Assembly: GCA_910585505.1 (NCBI GenBank) | Contig: CAJUFF010000005.1 | Coordinates: forward strand, 1 to 40,167 | DNA: 40,167 nt | Origin: an uncultured Ruminiclostridium sp. | GTDB lineage: Bacteria > Bacillota > Clostridia > Oscillospirales > Ruminococcaceae | Reading direction: 5' to 3' | Shown here: one piece after another, positions 25,400 to 33,225 of the stretch | How the letters are laid out: the number at the start of each line of letters is the position of its first letter | How positions within the stretch are numbered: position 1 is the stretch's first letter | The notes under the pieces: model-generated | The model's database searches: none | What the model was told of the DNA's origin: nothing | Seen by the model: only the letters and a program-made list of their open reading frames with translations | Program-made: the position numbers and the translations under genes

Positions 25400-26512
25400 T
25401 TATTCCGTTTCTGTCACATCGGAAACGAAAGCAGCTTCCTCGTCGGCGACTCCCGCTATAAGCTCCGCAGACTCGGCCGTAAGCTCTGGTTTCGCTTCCT
25501 TTACCGGCTTGGGCTGCTTTGACGTTTTTGAAGCTCTGGCGGGCTTAGTCTGATGTTTCGCGGCCGGTTCCTCTTCTTCTTTGGGCGGTTCCTCTTCTTT
25601 GTCTCTGAATTTCCCCCTGCCCAATTCTCCGATCATTTTAAGCTGTGTGGAAACTCCCGCGTCAAATATCTCCGTGTCGTTTTCCAGCATCAAAGTTCCG
25701 GACTCGCTGTCAACTACTTCAAATTCAACGTTGGCTGTGGGGGAGAAGCATTTTTCGTACAACCTGAAATCCGCTTCCATATCCTCGCTGAGATCATGCC
25801 TGGAAAGTGTGACTCTGATGTTTTTGGTATTTCTGAACTCTTTTGCGGCGGCGGTTATCATTTTTTCCAACGCTTTTTTATCCTTCTGGTTGAACACCGT
25901 CATGGTTATCTTTTCCGCCACTTCCATTGCAAGATCGAAAACACTCCTGCGCTGCTCCGACAGAATATCCGCCTTTTCCTTTTCTACTTCGCCGCAGAAG
26001 CGCTTGAGCTCCAGAAGACCGTCTTTACACTTCTTAAGACCTTGAATATAGCCTTCCTCTTCGCCTTTTTTCAGACCTTCCATAAAGCCTTCGTCAAGGC
26101 CCCTTTTTCTTGCTTCGTCATAGGTATGCACCGATTTTTCGTCAATCTGAGCCAAAAGCCGCCTTCCCTTGTCCTTGGCTTCCTCAACAAGCTTTTCCGC
26201 TTCCTCTCTTGCTTTCTCAAATTCGCTGTCGGCTCTTTTGCGCATCTCCACGGCGTATTCCTGACCCTCGCGGCGGTACTGCTCTCTGAGGTTTTCTAGC
26301 TCAGCGAAATCTATTTTCGGCTCTTCCGGCTTTTTTTCTTCCTTTTCGGAGCCGTTCTCCTCAGATTCATCTTCCGATATTGATTCCGCAGTTATTTCGT
26401 CTTCCTTAGGTTTATTTTCGTCGGAGCAGATTCCTATTCTGTTGTTTATTACGGCGTCGCCCTCTATCACTATGTTCTTAAAAGGATTACTGCCTTTGAT
26501 AACTTCAAACAT
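25400..26512 (-). CDS. fliH: Flagellar assembly protein FliH
   Basis: A FliH/type III stator homologue with a long charged coiled coil (about residues 70-190, rich in Glu/Lys/Arg/Ala and with GLKKGEEEGYIQGLKK) and a C-terminal domain (about 195-300) related to ATPase delta/E subunits. FliH dimers bind FliI and tether it to the C-ring. At 370 residues it is longer than typical (about 210-270) owing to an acidic N-terminal insertion and a Pro/Lys/Glu-rich tail of about 70 residues. ATG with AAAGGA at 9 nt. Confidence 0.88.
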   Translation of the reverse strand: MFEVIKGSNPFKNIVIEGDAVINNRIGICSDENKPKEDEITAESISEDESEENGSEKEEKKPEEPKIDFAELENLREQYRREGQEYAVEMRKRADSEFEKAREEAEKLVEEAKDKGRRLLAQIDEKSVHTYDEARKRGLDEGFMEGLKKGEEEGYIQGLKKCKDGLLELKRFCGEVEKEKADILSEQRRSVFDLAMEVAEKITMTVFNQKDKKALEKMITAAAKEFRNTKNIRVTLSRHDLSEDMEADFRLYEKCFSPTANVEFEVVDSESGTLMLENDTEIFDAGVSTQLKMIGELGRGKFRDKEEEPPKEEEEPAAKHQTKPARASKTSKQPKPVKEAKPELTAESAELIAGVADEEAAFVSDVTETE

Positions 26513-26545
26513 CGCGTTATTTCCTTTAACATATCAAATAAAATA

Positions 26546-26570
26546 TGCCCGAAAAATCAATTTTCGGGCA
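26546..26570 (-). terminator. Hairpin between fliG and fliH
   Basis: TGCCCGAAAA and TTTTCGGGCA form a perfect 10-bp stem with a 5-nt loop. On the minus strand it is followed by TATTTTATTTG. It lies 130 bp after the fliG stop and 34 bp before the fliH start. With no promoter seen between it and fliH, it would act as an attenuator or mRNA-processing boundary, not a full stop. Confidence 0.5.
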
Positions 26571-26699
26571 ATAATAATTTTATCTGTCTTAAAATACTGT
26601 ATTGCCTTATTTTTATTTTATCAATATTCCGTAGTTTTAAATTTAAAAATTTGCTTCTATTGAAATATGTAAAATATGTTAATTTGCGCTGCCGAGACT

Positions 26700-27707
26700 T
26701 TAAGCGATAATCTCGTCCTGCCCGCTCTTGGAGATGGTAACGACGCCTTCTTCTTCAAGCCTTCTGATAATGGCAACTATGCGCTGCTGTGCTTCTTCAA
26801 CGTCACGCATACGAACATTGTGAAGGTATTCCACGTCGGTCTGAGTAGCTTCGCGCTTACGTGCAGACATATTGGCGTAAATAACTTCGGCCACATCGGG
26901 TGTGGAGCCCTTGATTGCGGTAGCAAGGTCTTTGGCGTCCACTTCGTTGATAAATGCCTGAATAGACATGGAGTCGAGATGAGCGATATCCTCGAACACG
27001 AACATCTTCTGACGAATCTCCTCCGCCAGCTTCGGGTCGCGCAGCGCCAGTTCGTCGAAAATAAACTTTTCAGTGGAACGATCAACCTTGTTCATTACGT
27101 CGGCTATGTAATTGATACCGCCTACCTCCATGCTCTCGGTGCTTACCAGCATGGCGAACTTGCGTTCGAGGGTTTCTTCGACGGACTTTGTAAATTCGGG
27201 GCTTGCGCTGTCCATCTTGGCTATTCTTTCAACTACCTCTATGCGGACACTTTTCGGAAGCTCCGACAATATGGCGGAAGCCTGATCGCTCCGGCAATAA
27301 GAAAGGATCAAGGCTATCATCTGGGGATGCTCGTTCTGCACCATTGCCAGAAGATTCTTATAATCGGCTTTTCTGACAAAAGCAAAGGATTTTGTCTTAA
27401 GCTGTTTGGTTATACGTTCAAACAGCGCCTGCGCCTGTTCGGGACCAAAAGCCTTTTCAAGTATTTCTCTCGCGTATTCCACGCCTCCCTCGGAAATAAC
27501 CTTCTGGGTAAGGCACAACTCATAAAATTCATTAAGCACGGAACCGACCACGTCCACGGGCCAATAATCCATTTTGGCCACTTCTACGGTGATCCTTTCA
27601 ATTTCTTCGTCGGTAAAGTGCTTATAAACCTCGGAGGCGTTGGCCGCGCCTATTGAGGAAAGTACCATAGCGGCTCTTTGTATAGGGGTTATTTGCTCAT
27701 CGGGCAA
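26700..27707 (-). CDS. fliG: Flagellar motor switch protein FliG
   Basis: The 335-residue protein contains the three FliG armadillo domains, with the EHPQ motif (MVQNEHPQMIALILSY) and the C-terminal charged torque helix region (MFVFEDIAHLDSMSIQAFINEVD, then AMKGS-like AIKGS). It links the MS-ring protein FliF to FliM and takes the force from the MotA stator. It starts with TTG at 7 nt from AAAGGAGGGG, the strongest ribosome site in the region. Length is normal. Confidence 0.96.
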   Translation of the reverse strand: MPDEQITPIQRAAMVLSSIGAANASEVYKHFTDEEIERITVEVAKMDYWPVDVVGSVLNEFYELCLTQKVISEGGVEYAREILEKAFGPEQAQALFERITKQLKTKSFAFVRKADYKNLLAMVQNEHPQMIALILSYCRSDQASAILSELPKSVRIEVVERIAKMDSASPEFTKSVEETLERKFAMLVSTESMEVGGINYIADVMNKVDRSTEKFIFDELALRDPKLAEEIRQKMFVFEDIAHLDSMSIQAFINEVDAKDLATAIKGSTPDVAEVIYANMSARKREATQTDVEYLHNVRMRDVEEAQQRIVAIIRRLEEEGVVTISKSGQDEIIA

Positions 27708-27746
27708 TTTAGTCCCCTCCTTTCATAACTATCGGTTTTCAATCGA

Positions 27747-29447
27747 TCAGTCTTCCCCTCTCATCCAGCTCCTGATAAGCTGCGCGACAATTTCGGGATT
27801 ATTCTTGGAGAAGTCTCTGATTTCACGCTTAAGAGCCTCGTCCCTGGTTTCGGGCTGCTCCTCGCTGAGGCTGGTAAGCTCAAACTCCGTTTCATCCATT
27901 CTTCCGGGGTTAAGCATTTCTCCTCCTCCTTCTTCACCATATCCGTAGCCATCGCCCGCTTCTGTCGCGGGTATGGGCGCCGCTACAAGATGAGCCGCTG
28001 TGCGGCGTTTCTTTCTGGAGCCGGGCGCATTGAGGGCAAGGATAAGCAATACTATCAGTACAATACCCAAAATAATGATGATAGCAATCATCACCATGCT
28101 CTGACTGCTTACGCTTCCGATGTTCAGCGCCGCGCCGTCTATAATCGGATTGGTGGTTTCAATAAATGGCGTGGTCTTGATGGAGACGTTTTCCACATCG
28201 GCTCCGATGGCGTTAGCTATGGTGTTGCGCCAGCGAAGCTCTTCGTCAGCGGTAAGGTCGTTATTGCTTTTTACAACCACTGCGGCGGAAAGGGTGCCTA
28301 TGCTGTAACCGTCTTTTTCTATCTGCCGCTTGGTCTGATTTACAAGGTTATTTATTTCACGTGTGTATTCGTAATAGAATTCACCGTTCTCGCCCACCTC
28401 AAGAGTAGGGTAATCGGGACTAATGTCCGAATCCACCACGGTGCCCACCATCCCGCCTTCCTGAGCCACTCCGCCGGCGCCGTTCTTTATTTTCTCATTT
28501 TCAATAATACCCGATTGCTTGGTACCTATGATATTTCCTTCGTCATCGTATAAAATATCCTGATTGGCGCCGCTGTACTCAATTTCCTCGGTCACCATGC
28601 TGTCAAAATTAAGATTAAGTCCAACCGCCACATTGATGCCGTCAAAGGTATTTAACATAGCGGTCTTTATGGCGTTCTCGTATTCCTCCTTAAGTCTGTT
28701 GCGGTAATTGAGACGCTTATAGTAAATCTGGAGCTTTTCCTCCTCCTCTTTTGCGGTATTGGTGGTCATTTCGGGGGAGAGCTGGACTCCGTCCTGATTG
28801 GTTATCGTTATGTTTTCTCTGTTGAGTCCGGGAACCGAATTTGCCACTAAGTTGTACATACCGTCGATCTGCTCCGAGGTAAGCTCTTCTCTGAGTGTCA
28901 AAGCCACGGAAGCGGTAGGCTCCTCCTTGTACTCGTCTATAACGTAGCTTCTTTCCTCCGGAATGCCGAGCATTACCAGCGCATCGTCCACATGAGTGAA
29001 GGTGCGGAGAGTAGCTCTGAGGTTATCCTGTATCTGCTGCTTTTGCAGCTCCCTCATCTCTTTATCGGTGGAGAACATGGTGATACCGCTGGACCATGTA
29101 TCATAGTTGAAGGTGGACTTGGGGAAGCCCGCTATGCTCATGCTGACTCTCATTTCCTCCACCTTGTCTTCGGGAACCAGTATGTCGCCGTTGGCGTTTA
29201 TTTTTATGTCCTGAACTCCGAGAGTCTCTCTGGCATATGTAACTATTTCCGTAGCCTCGGCGGCAGAAGCATTTTTAAAGAGCACCGCATAATGCACCTG
29301 ACTCATAATCGCCGCAAGCACTATTGCGGATACCAACAGCACCGCCACTCCGGCAGATATTAAAATAATTGTTTTCTTGCTGAGGGAAGAAATTTTAATT
29401 TTTAAGAAATTCCCTGCCTTAGCAAGAGTTTCTTTTACCTTATCCAT
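27747..29447 (-). CDS. fliF: Flagellar MS-ring protein FliF
   Basis: FliF has an N-terminal membrane helix (about residues 26-48), YscJ-like ring-building domains outside the membrane, a second helix near residue 460 (SMVMIAIIIILGIVLIVLL), and a C-terminal FliG-binding tail rich in acidic residues. About 26 copies form the MS-ring. The start is the ATG at 29447, 7 nt after GAGG; a TTG directly before it is less likely. 566 residues is normal. Confidence 0.96.
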   Translation of the reverse strand: MDKVKETLAKAGNFLKIKISSLSKKTIILISAGVAVLLVSAIVLAAIMSQVHYAVLFKNASAAEATEIVTYARETLGVQDIKINANGDILVPEDKVEEMRVSMSIAGFPKSTFNYDTWSSGITMFSTDKEMRELQKQQIQDNLRATLRTFTHVDDALVMLGIPEERSYVIDEYKEEPTASVALTLREELTSEQIDGMYNLVANSVPGLNRENITITNQDGVQLSPEMTTNTAKEEEEKLQIYYKRLNYRNRLKEEYENAIKTAMLNTFDGINVAVGLNLNFDSMVTEEIEYSGANQDILYDDEGNIIGTKQSGIIENEKIKNGAGGVAQEGGMVGTVVDSDISPDYPTLEVGENGEFYYEYTREINNLVNQTKRQIEKDGYSIGTLSAAVVVKSNNDLTADEELRWRNTIANAIGADVENVSIKTTPFIETTNPIIDGAALNIGSVSSQSMVMIAIIIILGIVLIVLLILALNAPGSRKKRRTAAHLVAAPIPATEAGDGYGYGEEGGGEMLNPGRMDETEFELTSLSEEQPETRDEALKREIRDFSKNNPEIVAQLIRSWMRGED

Positions 29448-29496
29448 CAAACAACCTCTTTTTTTATCTTTTTCCTATTGTCAGATAATACAGCAA

Positions 29497-29820
29497 TCAA
29501 ATACTCATCTTAACGATCTCGTTATACGCGTCTACCATCGCGTTTTTAACGTTTACAAGCAGGTCTGTGGCTATTTCCGCCTTGGTGATGTTAGCCTGTA
29601 TCTGTTCAAGGTTGTCGGTATTGCCGAGCATAAGCTGAAAAATATCGGACTGTTTCTGGGCGTTGGCGTCCACCGCGTTGTTGAAAATACCCTTAAACAC
29701 GTCCATAAAAGTGGGAGTCTGAACCGATTCTTCGGAAAGCGCCTCCTCATCGTACTTATCAAACACATTCGATACGGATTCGAGAGGAGTTATTGCCGAT
29801 GAAATAGGAACTATAAACAT
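29497..29820 (-). CDS. fliE: Flagellar hook-basal body protein FliE
   Basis: A 107-residue protein with the FliE C-terminal pattern (MLGNTDNLEQIQANITKAEIATDLLVNVKNAMVDAYNEIVKM). FliE is the junction between the MS-ring/export gate and the rod. No signal peptide, as for all type III-exported axial proteins. It lies between flgC and fliF, the universal order. Confidence 0.93.
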   Translation of the reverse strand: MFIVPISSAITPLESVSNVFDKYDEEALSEESVQTPTFMDVFKGIFNNAVDANAQKQSDIFQLMLGNTDNLEQIQANITKAEIATDLLVNVKNAMVDAYNEIVKMSI

Positions 29821-29921
29821 ATCGCTTGTTTCGTCCTTTCTTAAATATATTTATAATCAAAATACGTTTACCGCGTGCCTCATATGACGTCCGCGCCGAG
29901 GCTTCGCCAATTTTTTCCGTT

Positions 29922-30431
29922 TTATTTGCCTATGGAAAGCGCCCGCTGCGCCATTTTCTTAGCGCTGTTGAAGATAGTCAGACTCGCCGTGTAGGAGTTT
30001 GTGGCCTCGATCCAGTCATACTGCTCCTCCGCCACGTCAACATTCGGAAGATAATAATATCCGTCCTCGTCCGCGTCCGGATGCGAAGGATCATAAACGG
30101 GCGTCAATGGGGTTTCGTCCTCCACTATCTCGGTTACCACCACTCCGTTGCCTGTGCGCTTGCGTCTGTCCGACATATTCATCTGAAGCACGCTGCTGAA
30201 GGGCATATTTCCGTTTACTATGGTCTCCGTTTTTCTTTTTACAAAATCACTTATGTTTAAGTTGTCATATGTAGTGTCCTCGGTAAACACCACCACTTGA
30301 CGCACATAAGGCGTGCCGTCCTCCGTTCTGGTGGTTACCGCGTTGTTTACGTTCTGTGAAATGATGTCCATTCTTAGCCTTTGGGCCATCAATCCGGAAA
30401 CTGCTATATCCAAGCTGCTGAGAAATGCCAT
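29922..30431 (-). CDS. flgC: Flagellar proximal rod protein FlgC
   Basis: A 169-residue rod protein with N-terminal LDIAVSGLMAQRLRMDIISQNVNN and C-terminal VDVAEEQYDWIEATNSYTASLTIFNSAKKM, the FlgC hallmarks. There is a somewhat longer Asp-rich loop (DPSHPDADEDGYYYLP) in the middle, itself common in FlgC. Exported and assembled after FliE with FlgB. ATG with AAAGGA. Confidence 0.94.
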   Translation of the reverse strand: MAFLSSLDIAVSGLMAQRLRMDIISQNVNNAVTTRTEDGTPYVRQVVVFTEDTTYDNLNISDFVKRKTETIVNGNMPFSSVLQMNMSDRRKRTGNGVVVTEIVEDETPLTPVYDPSHPDADEDGYYYLPNVDVAEEQYDWIEATNSYTASLTIFNSAKKMAQRALSIGK

Positions 30432-30572
30432 ATTCTCGTTTCCTTTCTCGCTTATTTTTCGCCGTGTTCCTCTTTTTCGGAGGGATCACACGGATTTTCG
30501 TGCGGATTCTTCCGTATCGCTCTTAATTCGGGATAATGCGAAAAGAATCGCTACCCAAACCGCTTCAGCTTG

Positions 30573-30944
30573 TTACTGTCTGCTCATGGCGCTGCGCATA
30601 AGAGTGAACTCACTGTCCATCTGATTGATAAGCGCTTCCTGCAATAAAGCGTTTTTAACAAAAAGCGCCTGCTGCGTGTCGGAATCCACATTGTTGCCGT
30701 CGGGCTGGTCAAAGGTGCTGTTGTCGGAATAAATATAACTGGCCAAATGCAGCTCCTTCTTAAACTTTGCGTTCTCAGACGCGTTTAACTTGTCCTTAAG
30801 CACCCCGCTGAAGGACAGATATTTGCACTTGTAACCGGGGGTGTCTATGTTAGATAAGTTATGGCTTATTACCCTTTTGGTCTGATTCACGATATCAATT
30901 CCCTGTTCTATCAGACGAAAGCCGGTTGTATCAAAGAGAGCCAT
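30573..30944 (-). CDS. flgB: Flagellar proximal rod protein FlgB
   Basis: A 123-residue rod protein (ISHNLSNIDTPGYKCKYLSF; C-terminal NALLQEALINQMDSEFTLMRSAM). It is the first recognised flagellar gene of the operon, and a promoter lies about 120 bp upstream. ATG with AAAAGGAG. The gap to flgC (141 bp) holds no gene. Confidence 0.94.
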   Translation of the reverse strand: MALFDTTGFRLIEQGIDIVNQTKRVISHNLSNIDTPGYKCKYLSFSGVLKDKLNASENAKFKKELHLASYIYSDNSTFDQPDGNNVDSDTQQALFVKNALLQEALINQMDSEFTLMRSAMSRQ

Positions 30945-31065
30945 CTTTCTATTCTCCTTTTAAAATGAATTTCTTATGTCATTGTTTCCAAACTGTGTAA
31001 AAACCGAGTTAAATTAAATAGGTATTTGTGTAAAAGACATAAATCCCATAATTTCACGTATAACA

Positions 31066-31094
31066 ATTATACAACAAGAAGCAAAAAAAAACAA
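31066..31094 (-). promoter_or_regulatory. Probable promoter of the flgB (fla/che) operon
   Basis: On the minus strand TTGTTT (31089-31094) and a perfect TATAAT (31066-31071) are 17 nt apart. The start would be near 31059, giving a leader of about 115 nt before flgB. The region upstream is extremely A/T-rich, which could act as an UP element. The -35 match is poor (3 of 6). Confidence 0.55.
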
Positions 31095-31200
31095 CTGCTT
31101 TTTCAAAATTTTTGCAATATTTTTTATATTTTTTTGTTTTAGCACACTTTCCCCGACTTGACATAAGATAAAATACCGACATTTGATCAAAATACAAGCT

Positions 31201-31956
31201 TTAATAGCGATCGTACCAATATTTCGCTTCCTCCGCAAGTCTTTTCAGTTCGCGGCGCTTTCGCACAATATCCGCTTCCTTGAAAACATACTCTTTTTTG
31301 GGGGGAATTTTTTCAAAATCCCTTTTAGCTTTATCCATAGCGGCGGCAATCCTGCCCGGACGCTCAAAATCCATCGGCAGCCGCACCACACCCGCGGTTT
31401 TATAAGACTTTTCCGCCTCGTTGTACCACCACTTGTCAAAAACGGGAAAGCCGTCTTTCACATGATATCCTAAGGCGCCGCTTTCACCCTGATATATTCT
31501 TATTTCACCCAACAGGATCAAATGCTTTTTTCTTTCGTCAAGATACGCCTTGTCGTAATTTTTCAGCGGAATAACGCAGACGCGGCGCAAAATCGTTTTT
31601 TCCCCGAAAACGGTACAGCTTCCCTTATATTCGCTGAACACTGCCGCCTTCGGAAGTATCTCAAAATATGTATAACGTCGGCCGACCCTTATGTAATGAT
31701 CGCAGACGGCGGCGTAAACAATGCAAAGCGCCATTCCCGTCATAACACACCCGCCTATCATTAGAATGTAGGAAAGCAGGAAGGTTATATCCGCGACCAT
31801 CTTCAAATTGAACATAAGCGCCCAGATAAGCATCATGCAGAATTGTGCAAGGGGGGTAACGGTAAGTATCATTGCTTTATTCCGCCGCTTGTTGTATTTT
31901 GCGGTATAAGCGTGAAAATATGCCGTCGATTTCGCCCCCTTTTTGACAAACTGCAA
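31201..31956 (-). CDS. Membrane protein of unknown function
   Basis: I do not recognise the family. The 251-residue product has a basic N-terminus, two membrane helices (about residues 29-53 and 55-85), and a soluble C-terminal part with many Lys, Arg, Glu and aromatic residues, ending in a charged helix. The fold order resembles small membrane proteins with a cytoplasmic PH-like domain, but this is a guess. The TTG start at 31956 has a poor ribosome site; ATG at 31872 is an alternative that begins right at the first helix. It lies upstream of flgB on the same strand but before the flgB promoter, so a motility role is uncertain. Confidence 0.55.
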   Translation of the reverse strand: MQFVKKGAKSTAYFHAYTAKYNKRRNKAMILTVTPLAQFCMMLIWALMFNLKMVADITFLLSYILMIGGCVMTGMALCIVYAAVCDHYIRVGRRYTYFEILPKAAVFSEYKGSCTVFGEKTILRRVCVIPLKNYDKAYLDERKKHLILLGEIRIYQGESGALGYHVKDGFPVFDKWWYNEAEKSYKTAGVVRLPMDFERPGRIAAAMDKAKRDFEKIPPKKEYVFKEADIVRKRRELKRLAEEAKYWYDRY

Positions 31957-32054
31957 AATATTTATTGTCCATGATTATGTTCTGATTTTTTGCTTTTACT
32001 TTTTCCGAAACACCTGGTTATGAATGTTCCAAGCCTCTTATATCAATCCCTTTT

Positions 32055-32232
32055 TAAGGCAATATCGCACAAAGATTTTCGTGCAGACGCACAGTCGGCT
32101 TTTTCGGCGGATTGTTCAAAACGATGCAGGAATACCGGCGTATTTCAAGGAGTTTTGGGCAAAAATGACGGAAAAGACGCAAGCGTATGCGCGGCAAAGC
32201 GCGCAGCACGGTCTTTGTGCGGTGTTGCCTTA
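32055..32232. repeat. MITE-like element C, full copy
   Basis: A 174-bp non-coding unit (32057-32230) flanked by TA on each side. The terminal inverted repeats of about 19 bp differ at two positions (AGGCAATATCGCACAAAGA against the reverse of the right end). A shortened copy is at 4031-4069. TA flanks and short repeats without a transposase fit a MITE moved by an IS630/Tc1-like enzyme, an inference. The rest of the 540-bp gap (31957-32496) holds only the pilZ promoter. Confidence 0.75.
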
Positions 32233-32423
32233 AAATCACGTAATGTCCGCAGTTTAAAAAGTGATTGCCGCCGAAACGCTAATCCCACAGTTTTTTCTTA
32301 GAAATTTGTCGGCAAACCGCTATAAATATTTTTCCCATTTTTATTATACATTTTTTCTCTGAACTTGTAAAGAAGAATTTTTTTGCTTTTTTACCAAATT
32401 TTATTAAAATTCCCGTTACCCCC

Positions 32424-32452
32424 TTGATTTATTAAACAACTTAAGGTATAAT
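32424..32452 (+). promoter_or_regulatory. Sigma-A-type promoter for pilZ operon
   Basis: TTGATT (32424-32429) and a perfect TATAAT (32447-32452) are 17 nt apart. Transcription would start near 32459, about 38 nt before the ATG, with AGGAG at 32483-32487. Confidence 0.75.
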
Positions 32453-32496
32453 TATTTCATATCGTCTACATTTACACAATTTAGGAGAATATAGAT

Positions 32497-33153
32497 ATGC
32501 TTTCAAGAGAACGGATACTTAAACTTGAAATTCTGACTCCCGACGAGGCACACACTAAGATCCTTTCCGCTACAAATAAACAGTTTTCGCTTCAGAACAG
32601 CTCTACCGGAAGAGCCGATATGCTTCTTATAATAAAAGGACGAGGGCTTCCCGAAATTGACGCGGGAAACGATGTGGACGTGATTGTTCATATGAAAAGC
32701 GGAGAAAGAATAAGATATCCTTCATACGTAACGGTTTCCACAGAATACCAGCTCAATGTGGTCATGAAAACCGACAAGCCGCATATGATGCAGGAACGCC
32801 GCCGCTACTATAAGGTTGAGGCAGACATAAATTGTATAATAAACTCGATAGAAAGAAACGGCAGCAAAATTGTTCTTGAAAACCCGGCAGTGGCTCAGAT
32901 AAAAGATCTTAATATAGGCGGAATATTTTTGTGCATCTGCGGCGCCGACCTTCAGAAATCCGACTTGCTTATGCTGACCATTCTTTTTGAAACAAAAAAC
33001 GTGGATATAGCCGCTGAAATAATAAGAGTTCAAACCAATGCCGCAGGCGACGTTACCGGCTACGGATGCCGCTTCACCAATCTTACCCCAACAGTTGAGG
33101 AAACCTTCGCCAAATATGTCTTCCGGGTACAGCTTGATAACTTCAAGGATTAA
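32497..33153 (+). CDS. PilZ/YcgR-like protein with altered c-di-GMP motifs
   Basis: The 218-residue protein has an N-terminal YcgR-like beta domain (about 1-95) and a C-terminal PilZ domain (about 98-215). In YcgR/DgrA proteins, c-di-GMP is bound by RxxxR and D/NxSxxG; binding then slows the flagellar motor through MotA or FliG. Here the equivalents are R102-x3-K106 and D137-x-N139-x-x-G142, so one Arg is Lys and the Ser is Asn. Binding may be weaker or changed. It heads the operon opposite the flagellar genes, followed by a GGDEF gene 72 bp downstream. There is no membrane segment. Confidence 0.8.
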   Translation: MLSRERILKLEILTPDEAHTKILSATNKQFSLQNSSTGRADMLLIIKGRGLPEIDAGNDVDVIVHMKSGERIRYPSYVTVSTEYQLNVVMKTDKPHMMQERRRYYKVEADINCIINSIERNGSKIVLENPAVAQIKDLNIGGIFLCICGADLQKSDLLMLTILFETKNVDIAAEIIRVQTNAAGDVTGYGCRFTNLTPTVEETFAKYVFRVQLDNFKD

Positions 33154-33225
33154 ATTTTCTCATATTCGGATAATTGCGTAGCCTAATATTTTTCCCTTTT
33201 TACGGAGAGGAAGGACCGACCACTT

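Noticed and set aside
31158..31175. TTGACA followed by an AT-rich stretch on the plus strand
   Set aside because: There is no -10 at proper spacing and the only gene downstream lies on the opposite strand.
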